Shown one piece after another: positions 1 through 9,302 of a stretch of DNA of 64,000 nt. A program made the position numbers and the translations under genes. The stretch's first letter is position 1, and each line of letters begins with the position of its first letter. Location of the stretch: assembly GCA_023213315.1 (NCBI GenBank), contig JAKCPI010005009.1, positions 29,456 to 93,455 on the forward strand, read 5' to 3'. The notes under the pieces were generated by a model, which saw only the letters and a program-made list of their open reading frames with translations, was not told where the DNA came from and made no database searches. The DNA is from Euborellia annulipes (lineage: Eukaryota; Arthropoda; Insecta; Dermaptera; Anisolabididae).

Positions 1-562
1 CTAAAATTGAATAATTAAGAATATATTTTTTCTTTAATATAACCATCCGTTCAACCAATCAAATGATAGTAAAAAGGATCATTGTTCTATATTCTCTGAA
101 ATTTTCCCTTTTGTCTGTATATAAAATTTTCAAGTTTTTTTTTTTATTTCTCTTTATTAGCAATCTCCGCACTCCCAATTTTTATTAAATAAACGAATAT
201 TATATAAATTTTAAATAAATACCTTAGGGATTGTCCATTACGTAACGCGTTAGGGGAGAGAGAGGCTTGGGCGTAATTACGGGGTGCCGCGGGGGGAGCA
301 TAGCCCCCAGAAGGCTCGTGCCCCCCCCCCCAGAAAGCTCCCTGCCCCAAGAAAAATTGAGAAAATATGGGGCTTCCCAGGCCCTCCGGAGGATAGCTGG
401 TCCCATGCTCCCCCCCAGTCAAATTCTCTAGTTACGCCCATGAAAGTACTCTTCAAACAATCTTGAGAACAAAATGAGAATATACATTTTAAAGAGTATC
501 TAAAAAATATTTGATTTTTGAATTTTAATCAAAATTGTTAGAGCGAATTTCTGAAAAAGTAC
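1..562. repeat. Left arm of a large inverted repeat
   Basis: This segment reads as the reverse complement of 5465-6204 apart from poly-C length changes and one 180-bp insertion in the other arm. It holds single-copy-looking AT-rich sequence (1-261), a poly-C-rich hAT-type MITE (262-442) and part of a family A copy (443-562). The arm probably continues beyond the window start. The arms are about 4.9 kb apart. High identity means a recent inverted duplication, gene conversion or an assembly fold-back. Confidence 0.85.
262..442. mobile_element. hAT-type MITE, poly-C rich (inverted-repeat copy)
   Basis: This is the reverse complement of the copy at 5585-5765. It ends in TAGTTACGCCCATG next to family A sequence and contains long C/G runs. 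The other end (CTTGGGCGTAATTACG) is diverged. The same element lies at 5014-5215 with a clearer 8-bp flank. Confidence 0.6.
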
Positions 563-866
563 ATTAGTAAATACTACTAGTAAGTACATTACTAGTACTC
601 TTTGGCCGATTTTGCTCAAAAGCATATTTTCACTCTCCAAGAGGGTGCCTAATTTAAATATAAAATTTCAACCACCTAGCTCAATTCCTTCAAGCTTTAA
701 ATTGAACCCAGACACAGACAGACCATGTTGCGAAAACCACTATTTGGATTCAGGGGATCTCAAAACGTGTATATCCATCAAAATGTCGACATCGAATTTT
801 TGTCATTAATCCAATATTTTCTTTTTCTCTCTCTATATATTAACATATATAGAGGTAAGAGAAAGT
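443..866 (+). repeat. Family A element, 5'-truncated
   Basis: It matches the consensus from the CTTCAAACAATCTTGAG block through TACATTAGTAAA, the CAGACACAGACAG segment, and the 3' hairpin ending GGTAAGAGAAAGT at 866. The 5' hairpin and the GTTACCATGGCAAC block are missing because the MITE at 262-442 lies there. It is non-coding. Confidence 0.85.
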
Positions 867-958
867 AAAAAATTTTCCCCCTCACCAAAGAAAATGAAAA
901 AGTTAAATGACGCCGCTGCTAAAAAATAAATAAAAATAAAAATTTCTTAATTTCATGG

Positions 959-1121
959 AGATCTTTTTCGGCATCGAAGGCCATTTAGACTTCTGTTTAT
1001 TATTTTGGATTTATAGTCAATCCAATTGAAATAAATTGTCGCATGAGACGGAATGCGAACCCGCGACCCTTGCTTGATACAAATGGTCAGCAGGCTAACT
1101 ACTACATCAAGACCCGAGGGC
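959..1121 (-). mobile_element. tRNA-like SINE, type K
   Basis: Read on the minus strand it opens CCCTCGGGTCTTGATGTAG (A-box-like region) and has a B-box-like GGTTCGCATTCC. It then carries AATTGAAATAAAT and ends with a conserved GGCC...GCCGAAAAAGATC tail. The same layout recurs at 30228-30405. It is diverged, and I found no clear target duplication. Confidence 0.65.
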
Positions 1122-1800
1122 AAAAATAGTTGATGAATTTTAATCAAAATCTAGCTCAATTCCTTCATGCTTTAAAATGACGCAGTCACATGCCTTTGGT
1201 GAGCAATTGCAAAATTTCCAAACAGTGAACAAGAATAAATTTGATACATTTGCTCGCCGAAGGCGAGCAAGGGGGTCCAGGGGGCGTTTGATTGTGCATT
1301 AACATCCGGGCTCTAATAATCACAGATTTATGCTGAGGAACGTTCTTTCTCTCTTTAGAATCAGAATTCAAGGCGCATGTCTGTTTTTTATCCAAATGAG
1401 CCCGCCGGATATATTTGGACCCCTAGCAGATGAGGCGGATACTCTACCACTGGTCCAAGGACGAGCAAGAATTTAAAGACGTTAGATTCAAATGCTTTAA
1501 GCATAATTAAAGCATTATTTTAAAAAAAAATATTTTCTTATTAGTTCTATTAATTATGAATTATTTAAGGAAATTTTAAGCAATAAAAGATGCTAAATAA
1601 TACATTTCTAGTTTTATTCGAATGTGAAATTAATTTAATCCTCTGGGAACGAAAACAGCTTAGTTTTAAGAAAACTTTGAAAATTCTCAAAGTTCAAAGG
1701 CTATGGGCCACGTGTTCCTCTTTTACAAATGAGTTCAAATTTTGTAGAGATTATTTTTTAATGCATTGGAAAAGATCTAAGGGTACCTGCTATTAAATTT
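1122..1800. other. Mostly unassigned, with three small repeat relics
   Basis: 1151-1178 is a scrap of family A. 1250-1285 contains a TTGCTCGCC/GGCGAGCAA hairpin followed by GGGGGTCCAGGGGGC, a phrase close to the interiors of the hAT-type repeats at 14725 and 63693. The minus strand of 1396-1460 has an A-box-like CCAGTGGTAGAGTATC and may be a tRNA-derived head. 1460-1800 shows nothing I can assign. Confidence 0.4.
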
Positions 1801-2415
1801 ATATAAAAAAATGTTGACGTCTATAAATAAGAACCACCCTAATATATGTATGTAAAAACAATAAATTAGAGTATTAGATAATTATGACGGGGGTCAAAAT
1901 TGTGAGGGTCTCTAATAAACCCCTAATTTCTGTGAGAGTAGATAAATAAAAGCTATAGCTATAGCTTTATAATTAATTGAAAAGACCAGTTTTGCATTTT
2001 GTCCCAAATCGATTGCAAAATAAGAGCGATATAGTAACTTTTTGAAAAGCGATTTGGTGCGCGAAAAGAAGGCAAGCCAAGACTTACTCCAGGCTCCTTG
2101 CCTGATCTCTGAGCGCCGAGCGAATTAGAAAAAAAAATCTCACCCTCTTCCATCATTTGGCCAAATGATTGATTTCATCGTTTTATGGTCAAATTTTATT
2201 AAATTTAATAAAGGTTTTATCTTCTTTATATATAAAGTCCATTTAAAAATATAAATTGCTATAAAAATAAAATATTGCATTTTTTTTAAAGAATTAGGCC
2301 TATTTGAAGTGCGACTACAGACGAGGAATAAATAAAATGCAAAATCTTTTTCTTTAAATAAAGAGATGTTTATTTCTCATAAATATATTATATTAATAAT
2401 CTAAACCCTTAGTAT
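1800..2415 (-). repeat. R2 repeat, old inverted copy
   Basis: It is roughly 75% similar to the reverse complement of 4267-4877 and of 8173-8783. Shared blocks include CTATAGCTTTATAATTAATTG, GAAAAGACCAGTTTTGCATT, CTTTTTGAAAAGCGA and TCATTTGATTGATTTCATC. No convincing protein is conserved between copies. It is either an unclassified dispersed repeat or an older segmental duplication. Confidence 0.7.
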
Positions 2416-2469
2416 CTCATAAGGTCAATTTCCAAGTATGTTAGATAATTTTATTCGATTCTATTTATT

Positions 2470-2547
2470 TAAGATCTTTTTCGGCACCTGAGGTCATTTT
2501 GGCCCCGTCTTTATTTATTGTTAGCCAATGTATGTTACAGAATGCAA
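2470..2547 (-). mobile_element. SINE type K fragment
   Basis: Only the 3' tail region is recognisable (AAGATCTTTTTCGGCACCTG and the GGTCATTTTGGCCCCG block). The tRNA-like head is absent. Confidence 0.5.
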
Positions 2548-2593
2548 AACACTTCATGTAAGGACGAGTAGTTTTTTTTTAATCAATTCATTT

Positions 2594-2630
2594 TTACTTT
2601 CTCTTACCTTATATATAATATATATAGAGA
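2594..2630 (-). repeat. Family A terminal hairpin remnant
   Basis: TTACTTTCTCTTACC followed by an AT-rich stem and TATATAGAGA is the 3' hairpin of family A in minus orientation. The hAT-type MITE at 2636 is inserted just past it. Confidence 0.6.
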
Positions 2631-2831
2631 TATATCAGGGCCGGATCTAGGGGGGAGGCAGTGGGTGACTGTGCCCTGGGCGGCAGATATCAGAGGGCGG
2701 CAATTAAAGAAAGATTTACTAAAAAAAAAAGGTGAAATGTTATGAATTTTGTATAGAAAATTTTGAGGGGGCGGCAAATTAAATTTTGCCCCCCCCCCCC
2801 TAAAAATCTCGTAGTTCCGGCCCAGATATAT
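2628..2831. mobile_element. hAT-type MITE, 188 bp, with 8-bp TSD
   Basis: The element at 2636-2823 starts CAGGGCCGGATCTAG and ends GTAGTTCCGGCCC, so the terminal GGGCCGG is inverted. It is flanked by an exact 8-bp direct repeat AGATATAT (2628-2635 and 2824-2831). An 8-bp TSD with short TIRs is the hAT signature. The interior is G/C-run rich and non-coding. The target is the tail of a family A copy. Confidence 0.8.
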
Positions 2832-2850
2832 ATATTTAGAGAGAGATATA

Positions 2851-2935
2851 TAGATGGCCGTAACAGAGAATTTGGCTGGTGGTGGGGGGGGGGGGCATGG
2901 GACCAGCTATCCTCCGGGGGGCCTCCCTAGGGAGG
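2851..2935. mobile_element. hAT-type MITE end fragment
   Basis: ATGGCCGTAACAGAGAATTTGG, a long G run and GGGACCAGCTATCCTCC match one end of the elements at 5014 and 5585. The other end is missing. Confidence 0.55.
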
Positions 2936-2949
2936 CACGCCTCACAGTT

Positions 2950-3299
2950 TGGAAAACGCTGCCTGCCCTAATGGTCAGATGTTTACCACAAGTTTTTCAG
3001 TTCTTGGCCTTTACCTCTAGATTATGTGTGAAAAATTTCAAAACAATTGAATGAATAGTTTTTGAGTTTTCGTTGACGAGACCACAGTCACACACACAGA
3101 TATCATTCAAAAAACTACTTAAATGGATCCAGGGACCTCAAAACGCATTTGGGCAGCTTGAATTCAATTTTTTTTTAAGAGTACATTAACTTTATGAAAT
3201 GATTTGAGTACTTCAAACAATTTTCACAAAATATTACTGATGTACTTTTTCAAGGGCATCTAAATAATTGATTTATATGAATTTTAATCTAAAAAGTAA
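2950..3299 (+). repeat. Diverged family A-like sequence
   Basis: 3060-3145 keeps a CACACACACAG stretch followed by GGATCCAGGGACCTCAAAACG, the layout of the family A 3' third. 3195-3299 keeps the CTTCAAACAATTTTCAC and GGGCATCTAAATAATTGATTT blocks. The SINE dimer at 3300 interrupts it and it resumes at 3815. Confidence 0.5.
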
Positions 3300-3814
3300 G
3301 CCCTCGGGGCTTGGCGTAGAGGTTAGCGTGCTAACCTCGTATACCAAACGTCGCGGGTTCGGACCCCAGGCAGTCCGATGATTTTATTTAAGCCACTTGG
3401 ATACCAAATGGCTTAAATAAGAATGCCTGGACCCCATATATGTATATTAATCAATAATGGATATCGTCAAAGTCTTATATGGCCTGAGTTGCCGAAAAGA
3501 CTGTGTGTATGTGTGTGTGAATGAGAAAAAAGTGTGAGTGTTTAAAAAAAAGCCCTCGGGGCTTGGTGTAGAGGTTAGCGTGCTAACCTCGTATACCAAA
3601 CGTCGCGGGTTCGGACCCCAGGCAGTCCGATGATTTTATTTAAGCCACTTGGAAACCAAATGGCTTAAATAAGAATGCCTGGACCCAAAATATGTATATT
3701 AAATCAATAACGGATATCGTCAAAGTCTCAAATGGCCTGAGTTGCCGAAAAGACAGTGTGAATGTGTGTGTGAGTGTGAGTGCGAATGAGAAAAAAAAAA
3801 AATCTAAAAAGTAA
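3286..3814 (+). mobile_element. Head-to-tail SINE-P dimer in one target site
   Basis: Two copies of the same tRNA-like SINE lie in tandem (3300-3551 and 3552-3800). Each opens GCCCTCGGGGCTTGG(C/T)GTAG, has a B box GGTTCGGACCCC and an ATTTAAGCCA...TGGCTTAAAT hairpin, and ends in a TGTGTGAGTG-type and A-rich tail. A single 14-bp direct repeat AATCTAAAAAGTAA (3286-3299 and 3801-3814) flanks the pair, with no copy between them. This suggests integration of one dimeric transcript, or later unequal exchange. Confidence 0.9.
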
Positions 3815-4194
3815 AAGATTTAAATTATGTTACCATGGCAACCATTTCACCTATCTTTCCTATGAAGAACAAGAGTAAAGTGGTCTTCAGAAGATTTCAA
3901 CGGCAAAATGAGAATATACATTTTAAAGAGCATCTAAAAAATAATTAATTTTTATTAATATAAAAAAAAAATCGTTAGAGCGAATTTTGAGAAAATCGAA
4001 TCAAACTGAAAAACTACATCAGTAAAGTACTAGTACTTTTTGGCTGATTTTGATTAAAAGCTTATTTCCACGCCTCAGGGGGGTGTCTAACTTAAATATA
4101 AAATTTCACCCTCCTAGCTCAATTCCTTCATGCTTAAAATTGAACACACATAGACAAGAGAATATAAAAAAAAAAAAAAAAAAAAAAAAAAATA

Positions 4195-4274
4195 GGGGGG
4201 CCGTGAGATATTTATTTATTTATTTGGTTCCCAACGGGGCAGCGACTCAAAAAGTTTAACAAGCACTGAACTAA
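4195..4274 (+). mobile_element. hAT-like transposon end relic
   Basis: GGCCGTGAGATATTT, GGTTCCCAACGGGGC and the terminal AAAAAGTTTAACAAGCACTG resemble the 3' end of Charlie-like hAT elements (family resemblance from memory). The duplicated copy is at 8102-8181. No partner TIR was found. Confidence 0.4.
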
Positions 4275-4877
4275 AGGATTTTATTATTTAATATATTTAT
4301 GAGAAATCTCTTTGTTTGAAGACAAAATATTTTGAAATTTTATTTTTTCTCAAAGGATTGAATTTTTTATAGATAAATATGCAGTCTTTTATTCTTATAG
4401 TTAAAAAAAAGTTTCGAATAAAATGTTATAAAAGCATAAAAAGATGAAATCAATCAATTTGGCAATTATTTCAAATGATGGGAGAGCATCAATTTGTTTT
4501 TTCTAATTCGATCGGCGCCCAGAGTGCAGCCAGGGAGCCTCGCTTCACTCTTGTCTAGGCTTTTCTTCACGCGCAGATTCGCTTTTCAAAAAGTCGCTCT
4601 ATCTCTCTTATTTTTAGTTGGATTTGTGAAAAAATGCAAAACTGGTCTTTTCAATCAATTATAAAGCTATAGACATTTTTTTATTTAACTACGACCACAT
4701 AAAATGGGGGTTTATTAATTGCCTTATTACATCTTCAAATTTTAACTGCCTCTTACATTTTCTAATTATCCTAATTTATTGTTTTTTAATTAAATAAACA
4801 CATTTAGACCTTGATATTGATTGAATGACTTAGTATATAAAATATTCAAGCAAAAACAATGAAATTTTAGTCTCAAA
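4267..4877 (+). repeat. R2 repeat, copy within duplication 1
   Basis: This repeat is near-identical to 8173-8783 and diverged and inverted at 1800-2415. It is AT-rich with a short GC-richer core (about 4510-4590). I see no conserved reading frame and cannot name it. Confidence 0.65.
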
Positions 4878-4934
4878 ACGTTCTGAAAATGATTAAAAAT
4901 CGATTTTCCAAATTTATTTTGACATATTAATTTT

Positions 4935-5013
4935 CACTTTCTCTTAAAATTCAAAAATCAATTATTTTTTTGATGCTGTTCTCATTTTACTTACAAAATT
5001 GTTTGAAGACCAC
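4935..5013 (-). repeat. Family A fragment
   Basis: The reverse complement of the block around AATTGATTTTTGAATTTT to CAAACAATTTTG is present, and it is interrupted at 5014 by the hAT-type MITE. The A sequence resumes for a few bases after 5215. Confidence 0.6.
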
Positions 5014-5223
5014 CATAGGCGTAACTAGAGAATTTGGCTGTAGGAGGGGGGGGGGGGGGCATGGGACCAGCTATCCTCCGGTGGGCCTGGAAAGCCCCAT
5101 ATTTTCTCAATTTTTCTTGGAGCATTGGGGCAGGCAGCTTTCTCGGGGGGGGGGGGGGGGACGAGTCTTCTTGGGAGGGCCAGGCCCCCCCGGCATCCCC
5201 CTAGTTACGCCCATGAGTACTTT
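5014..5223. mobile_element. hAT-type MITE, 202 bp, inserted in family A
   Basis: TIRs are CATAGGCGTAACTAG at the start and CTAGTTACGCCCATG at 5215, followed by AGTACTTT (5216-5223). The copy at 5585 has AGTACTTT directly before its start, so both copies descend from one insertion whose 8-bp duplication was AGTACTTT. Here the left duplicate is altered. Two long G runs are internal. Confidence 0.7.
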
Positions 5224-5232
5224 ACTCTTTTA

Positions 5233-5464
5233 TTAAAAAAAAACACATTTTTTTCTCATTTACACTCACATTCACACTGTCTTTTCGGCAACTCAGACCA
5301 TATAAGACATTTACGTTACCCGTTATTAATTAATATTGGGGGACCAGGCATTTTTATATTTGGTATCCAAATGGCTTAAATAAAATCATCGGACTGCCTG
5401 GGGTCCGAACCCGCGACTTTTGGTAATCGAGGTTAGCACGCTAACCACTACGGGTTCCGAGGGC
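5233..5464 (-). mobile_element. SINE-P copy
   Basis: On the minus strand it runs from GCCCTCGGAACCCGTAG through a B box GGTTCGGACCCC and the hairpin segment to a (TG)n and A-rich tail. The hairpin is damaged. It forms the junction with the right arm of the inverted repeat at 5465. Confidence 0.8.
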
Positions 5465-6204
5465 GTACTTTTTCAGAAATTCGCTCTAACAATTTTGATT
5501 AAAATTCAAAAATCAAATATTTTTTAGATACTCTTTAAAATGTATATTCTCATTTTGTTCTCAAGATTGTTTGAAGAGTACTTTCATGGGCGTAACTAGA
5601 GAATTTGACTGGGGGGGACATGGGACCAGCTATCCTCCGGAGGGCCTGGGAAGCCCCATATTTTCTCAATTTTTCTTGGGGCAGGGAGCTTTCTGGGGGG
5701 GGGGGGGGGCACGAGCCTTCTGGGGGGCTATGCTCCCCCCGCGGCACCCCGTAATTACGCCCAAGCCTCTCTCTCTCCCTAACGCGTTACGTAATGGACA
5801 ATCCCTAAGGTATTTATTTAAAATTTATATAATATTCGTTTATTTAATAAAAATTGGGAGTGCGGAGATTGCTAATAAAGAGAAATAAAAAAAAACTTGA
5901 AAATTTTATATACAGACAAAAGGGAAAATTTCAGAGAATATAGAACAATGATCCTTTTTACTATGATTGGTTTTTTTTTTTTTTTTTTATTTTTTCACAT
6001 CTCTCCCCTCCTCCCCTTCCCCACTCCCCCCCCCCACCCTCACCCCTTCTCCTAAACTTTTTTGAAATAAAAATAATATGATAAAGATTATAAAAAAAAT
6101 GGAAAAAGGGATTGGGTGTTGTTTTAGTGAATTCATCTAAATATGATTGGTTGAACGGATGGTTATATTAAAGAAAAAATATATTCTTAATTATTCAATT
6201 TTAG
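5465..6204. repeat. Right arm of the large inverted repeat
   Basis: This is the reverse complement of 1-562, carrying one extra 180-bp insertion at 5973-6152. It contains a family A fragment (5465-5584), a hAT-type MITE (5585-5765, preceded by AGTACTTT) and AT-rich sequence. Homology visible in this window ends at 6204 only because the left arm reaches the window edge. Confidence 0.85.
5962..6152 (-). mobile_element. Retroposed insertion with poly(A) and 11-bp TSD
   Basis: A 180-bp insertion occurs only in the right arm. It begins with a run of T (poly(A) on the minus strand) and is flanked by TATGATTGGTT at 5962-5972 and 6142-6152. The left arm (positions 40-80) gives an approximate empty site. 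The body is C-rich (6000-6050) and does not match the SINEs named here, so it is probably a 5'-truncated retroposon or retropseudogene. Confidence 0.75.
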
Positions 6205-6616
6205 TTGCATGTGAATATTCTCTAGGAAATTCTAAACTCATTGCAAAAAATCCGATGCGAATTGGATGCGCCGTTTCCGAGTTATAGACATTTGATTTAT
6301 CAAAGTTTTATTCATTTCCAATGTAATTATTTCCGGGCTCTTAAATTGACCAAAGGAGGGGGAGGGTGGCGAGTTGCAGGTTCCCCCTCCCCACCGCTCT
6401 GATTGTCGCCAGGCGCCCTCCCCTCCTCGTTTCTAAGAAATATTATTTCGCTCTTTTTTTATTAAATAATAATTTAATAGCTTTTAAGTTAAATTTTTTT
6501 TTTTTTTTGGACATTTGGAAGAATTATAAAAATTGAACGAGAAAAAAAAATTAATTAAGCAGTCAGAGAATATTGCCAAATAAATGATAAGTTAGTTATA
6601 TATTTAGTTAGATGTT
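6205..6616. other. Unassigned AT-rich DNA with a G/C-rich patch
   Basis: 6350-6430 is a short run rich in GGGAGGG and CCCTCC. 6250-6300 carries GATGCGCCGTTTCCGAG, which has a repeat-like look. I see no coding or terminal structure. Confidence 0.35.
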
Positions 6617-6824
6617 TGTATAAAGATTTAAATTTTGTTACCATGGCAACCATTTCACCTATCTTTCCTATGAAGAACAAGAGTAAAGTTGTCTTCAGAA
6701 GATCTCAACGGCAAAAGGAGAATATACATTTTAAAGAGGATCTAAAAAATAATTTTTTTTTTTTTTTTTTTGGAATGGGTGCATAAGGTCCGAAGACCTA
6801 ATTGATTTTTGAATTTAAAAAAAA
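6617..6824 (+). repeat. Older family A copy, first half
   Basis: It starts near AAAGATTTAAATTTTG, carries GTTACCATGGCAAC at 6637-6650, and runs to GAATTTAAAA, where a younger family A element (6825-7878) is inserted. The second half resumes at 7879. It also contains the T-run insertion at 6755-6801. It corresponds to 3815-3985 in duplication 1. Confidence 0.8.
6752..6806 (-). mobile_element. Very short retroposed 3' end
   Basis: A T run followed by GGAATGGGTGCATAAGGTCC and GAAGACC interrupts the family A phrase AATAATTGATTT, with TAATT repeated on both sides. The same short sequence after a T run occurs at 22440-22475 with a different flank duplication. It looks like an extremely 5'-truncated minus-strand retroposon end. 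Confidence 0.6.
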
Positions 6825-7878
6825 TCTGGTGTGACTGGCGCACAGCACACAACTTTCTCTTACCCTTCGGTAAGAGAAAGTTGTGCACCGTGCTGGTCAC
6901 ACCAGATTTTTTGTGTCGAGATATATTTAGTTTCCAATAGCACCTTAGTTTCAAACTTGCATTTTAAATGTTGACTGCTTGAAATAAACTATGGTTATTT
7001 TTCAAAATTTTAATCTCATATTTGGACATTTTATACACAATATAGAATCGTAAATAAATACAAAATTTCATAAGAATTGGAAAAAAAAATTTTAAATGCG
7101 TAAAAAGTTCCAAAGGGGACCCCCTTTTGAATCGAAATTAACATACAAATCCCTATAGGAAATTAACATTGAGTCTATGAGAGAAGGCGGAAAGGGAATT
7201 TAAAAACAGTAGAGACAGACGATAATGTTTGCAAGTGAGAAATAGAAATAGAAATATGAGAGAGTGAGAGAGAGAGATATGTTTTCTCCGAAACAATTAA
7301 AGACAGAAATAAAGTAAAAATAAATGGGAATTTAAATAATAATTGATTTTTAATCTAATAAAAAGAAAAAGATTTAAATTCCGTTACCATGGCAAACATT
7401 TCTCCTATCTTTCCTATGAAGCACAAGAGTAAAGTGTGCTTCAAACAATTTTGAGGGCAAAACGAGAATATACATTTGAAAGAGCATCTAAAAAATAATT
7501 GATTTTTGAATTTTAATCAAAATCGTTAGAGCGAATTTTGAGAAAATCGAAAAAAACTGAAAAAGTACATCAGTAAAGTACTAGTACTCTTTGGCCGATT
7601 TTGATTAAAAGCTTATTTTTCCGGTCCCGGAGGGTGTTTAACTTAAATATAAAATTTCAACCTCCTAGCTCAATTCCTTCATGCTTAAAATTGAACACAC
7701 ACAGACACACAGACAGACACACACACACACCCACAGACAGACCATGTCGCGAAAACCACTTTTTTGGATTCAGGGGACCTCAAAACGTGAAGATCCATCA
7801 AAATCTCGACATCGAATTTTTGACATGAATCCAATACTTTCTCTATATATTAACATATATATAGAGGTAAGAGAAAGT
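6825..7878 (+). mobile_element. Family A element, long subtype, complete
   Basis: It opens TCTGGTGTGAC, and the 5' hairpin (6825-6905) is long and nearly perfect, with a TTCG-type loop. A subtype-specific segment (about 6930-7380) precedes GTTACCATGGCAAA at 7383. Then come the TACATCAGTAAAGTACTAG block, the CACACACACACCCACAG microsatellite and the 3' hairpin ending GGTAAGAGAAAGT. It is inserted into an A-run of an older family A copy. I see no ORF of interest. Confidence 0.9.
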
Positions 7879-8783
7879 AAAAATAGTTGGAGCAAATTTT
7901 AAGAAAATCGAAACAAACTGAAAAACTACATCAGTAAAGTATTAGTACTTTTTGGCTGATTTTGATTAAAAGCTTATTTCCACGCCTCAGGGGGGTGTCT
8001 AACTTAAATATAAAATTTCACCCTCCTAGCTCAATTCCTTCATGCTTAAAATTGAACACACATAGGCAAGAGAATGTAAAAAAAAAAAAAAAAAAAAATA
8101 GGGGGGCCGTGAGATATTTATTTATTTATTTGGTTCCCAACGGGGCAGGGACTCAAAAAGTTTAACAAGCACTGAACTAAAGGATTTTATTATTTAATAT
8201 ATTTATGAGAAATCTCTTTGTTTGAAGACAAAATATTTTGAAATTTTATTTTTTCTCAAAGGATTGAATTTTTTATAGATAAATATGCAGTCTTTTATTC
8301 TTATAGTTAAAAAAAAGTTTCGAATAAAATGTTATAAAAGCATAAAAAGATGAAATCAATCAATATGTCAATTATTTCAAATGATGGGAGAGCATCAATT
8401 TGTTTTTTCTAATTCGATCGGCGCCCAGAGTGCAGCCAGGGAGCCTCGCTTCACTCTTGTCTAGGCTTTTCTTCACGCGCAGATTCGCTTTTCAAAAAGT
8501 CGCTCTATCTCTCTTATTTTTCGTTGGATTTGTGAAAAAATGCAAAACTGGTCTTTTCAATCAATTATAAAGCTATAGACATTTTTTTATTTAACTACGA
8601 CCACATAAAATGGGGGTTTATTAATTGCCTTATTACATCTTCAAATTTTAACTGCCTCTTACATTTTCTAATTATCCTAATTTATTGTTTTTTAATTAAA
8701 TAAACACATTTAGACCTTGATATTGATTGAATGACTTAGTATATAAAATATTCAAGCAAAAACAATGAAATTTTAGTCTCAAA
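7879..8783 (+). repeat. Direct segmental duplication, copy 2 (main part)
   Basis: It continues the older family A copy (7879-8085), then the A-run, the hAT-like end (8102-8181) and R2 (to 8783), all near-identical to 3986-4877. Differences are a few substitutions and A-run length. Together with 6630-6824 it forms the full duplicate. The join to the RT relic is abrupt. Confidence 0.85.
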
Positions 8784-8801
8784 GAATAGTAGAGTTTATA
8801 G

Positions 8802-9180
8802 AAAAAAAACAATGTAATTAATGATTGTCATTATGGTTTAAGAAAAAACAAAAGTACAGAACACCTCTTGCCCGCGCTCTCCAATTTGATAAATAAAAAT
8901 TTCGATAGACAAAATAATATATTTGTATTGTTTGTGGATCAGTCTAAAGCTTTTGATACTTTGGAGTATGGTAAAATATTGAGTAAATTGGAGGGGGCAG
9001 TGATAAGAGGCATAATGTTTAATTGGTTTAGAAATTATTTTCTAAAAAGATCATTGAATGTAAATATAAAAAATATAAATAGTAATTTAAAAAACCTGGA
9101 ATATGGCGTAGGACAGGGACCCTTGATTTGAAAATGTTTTCATATTTTGAATAATTCTCTTTGCAGATAAACGGAAAATT
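8802..9180 (+). pseudogene. Non-LTR retrotransposon reverse transcriptase fragment
   Basis: The open frame to 9131 reads HYGLRKNKSTEHLL, then LFVDQSKAFDTL, which is RT motif A of non-LTR elements (the D of F-x-D plus KAFD). It ends at GVGQGPLI, matching motif B (usually G-V-P-Q-G-S...GPLLF) after a small deletion, and then hits a stop. About 25 bp further on, ATTCTCTTTGCAGAT encodes ILFAD, the start of the catalytic F-A-D-D motif, so the region between motifs B and C is deleted. A probable frameshift lies in the A-run at 8801-8810. It is 5'- and 3'-truncated and dead. The clade (Jockey/CR1-like) is not resolvable. Confidence 0.85.
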
Positions 9181-9302
9181 ACGCAAAGATAATTTTATTT
9201 TTTTTAAACCCACACTTTTTTTCCCATTCCCACACATATACACATAGTCTTTCGGCTACTTAGGCCATTTAAGACTTTTTACGATAATCGTTATTATGAA
9301 TA

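Larger units (their letters stand above)
3811..4877. repeat. Direct segmental duplication, copy 1
   Basis: This is nearly identical to 6630-8783 once two later insertions in copy 2 are removed. Both share private variants such as CATTTCACC where most family A copies have CATTTCTCC. It comprises a truncated family A copy (3815-4166), an A-run, a hAT-like end (to about 4266) and R2 (4267-4877). Homology stops sharply at GAAATTTTAGTCTCAAA. Confidence 0.85.

Noticed and set aside
3286..3814. Tandem SINE pair as a local segmental duplication
   Set aside because: The flanking host sequence is not duplicated between the two units, and one TSD pair encloses both.
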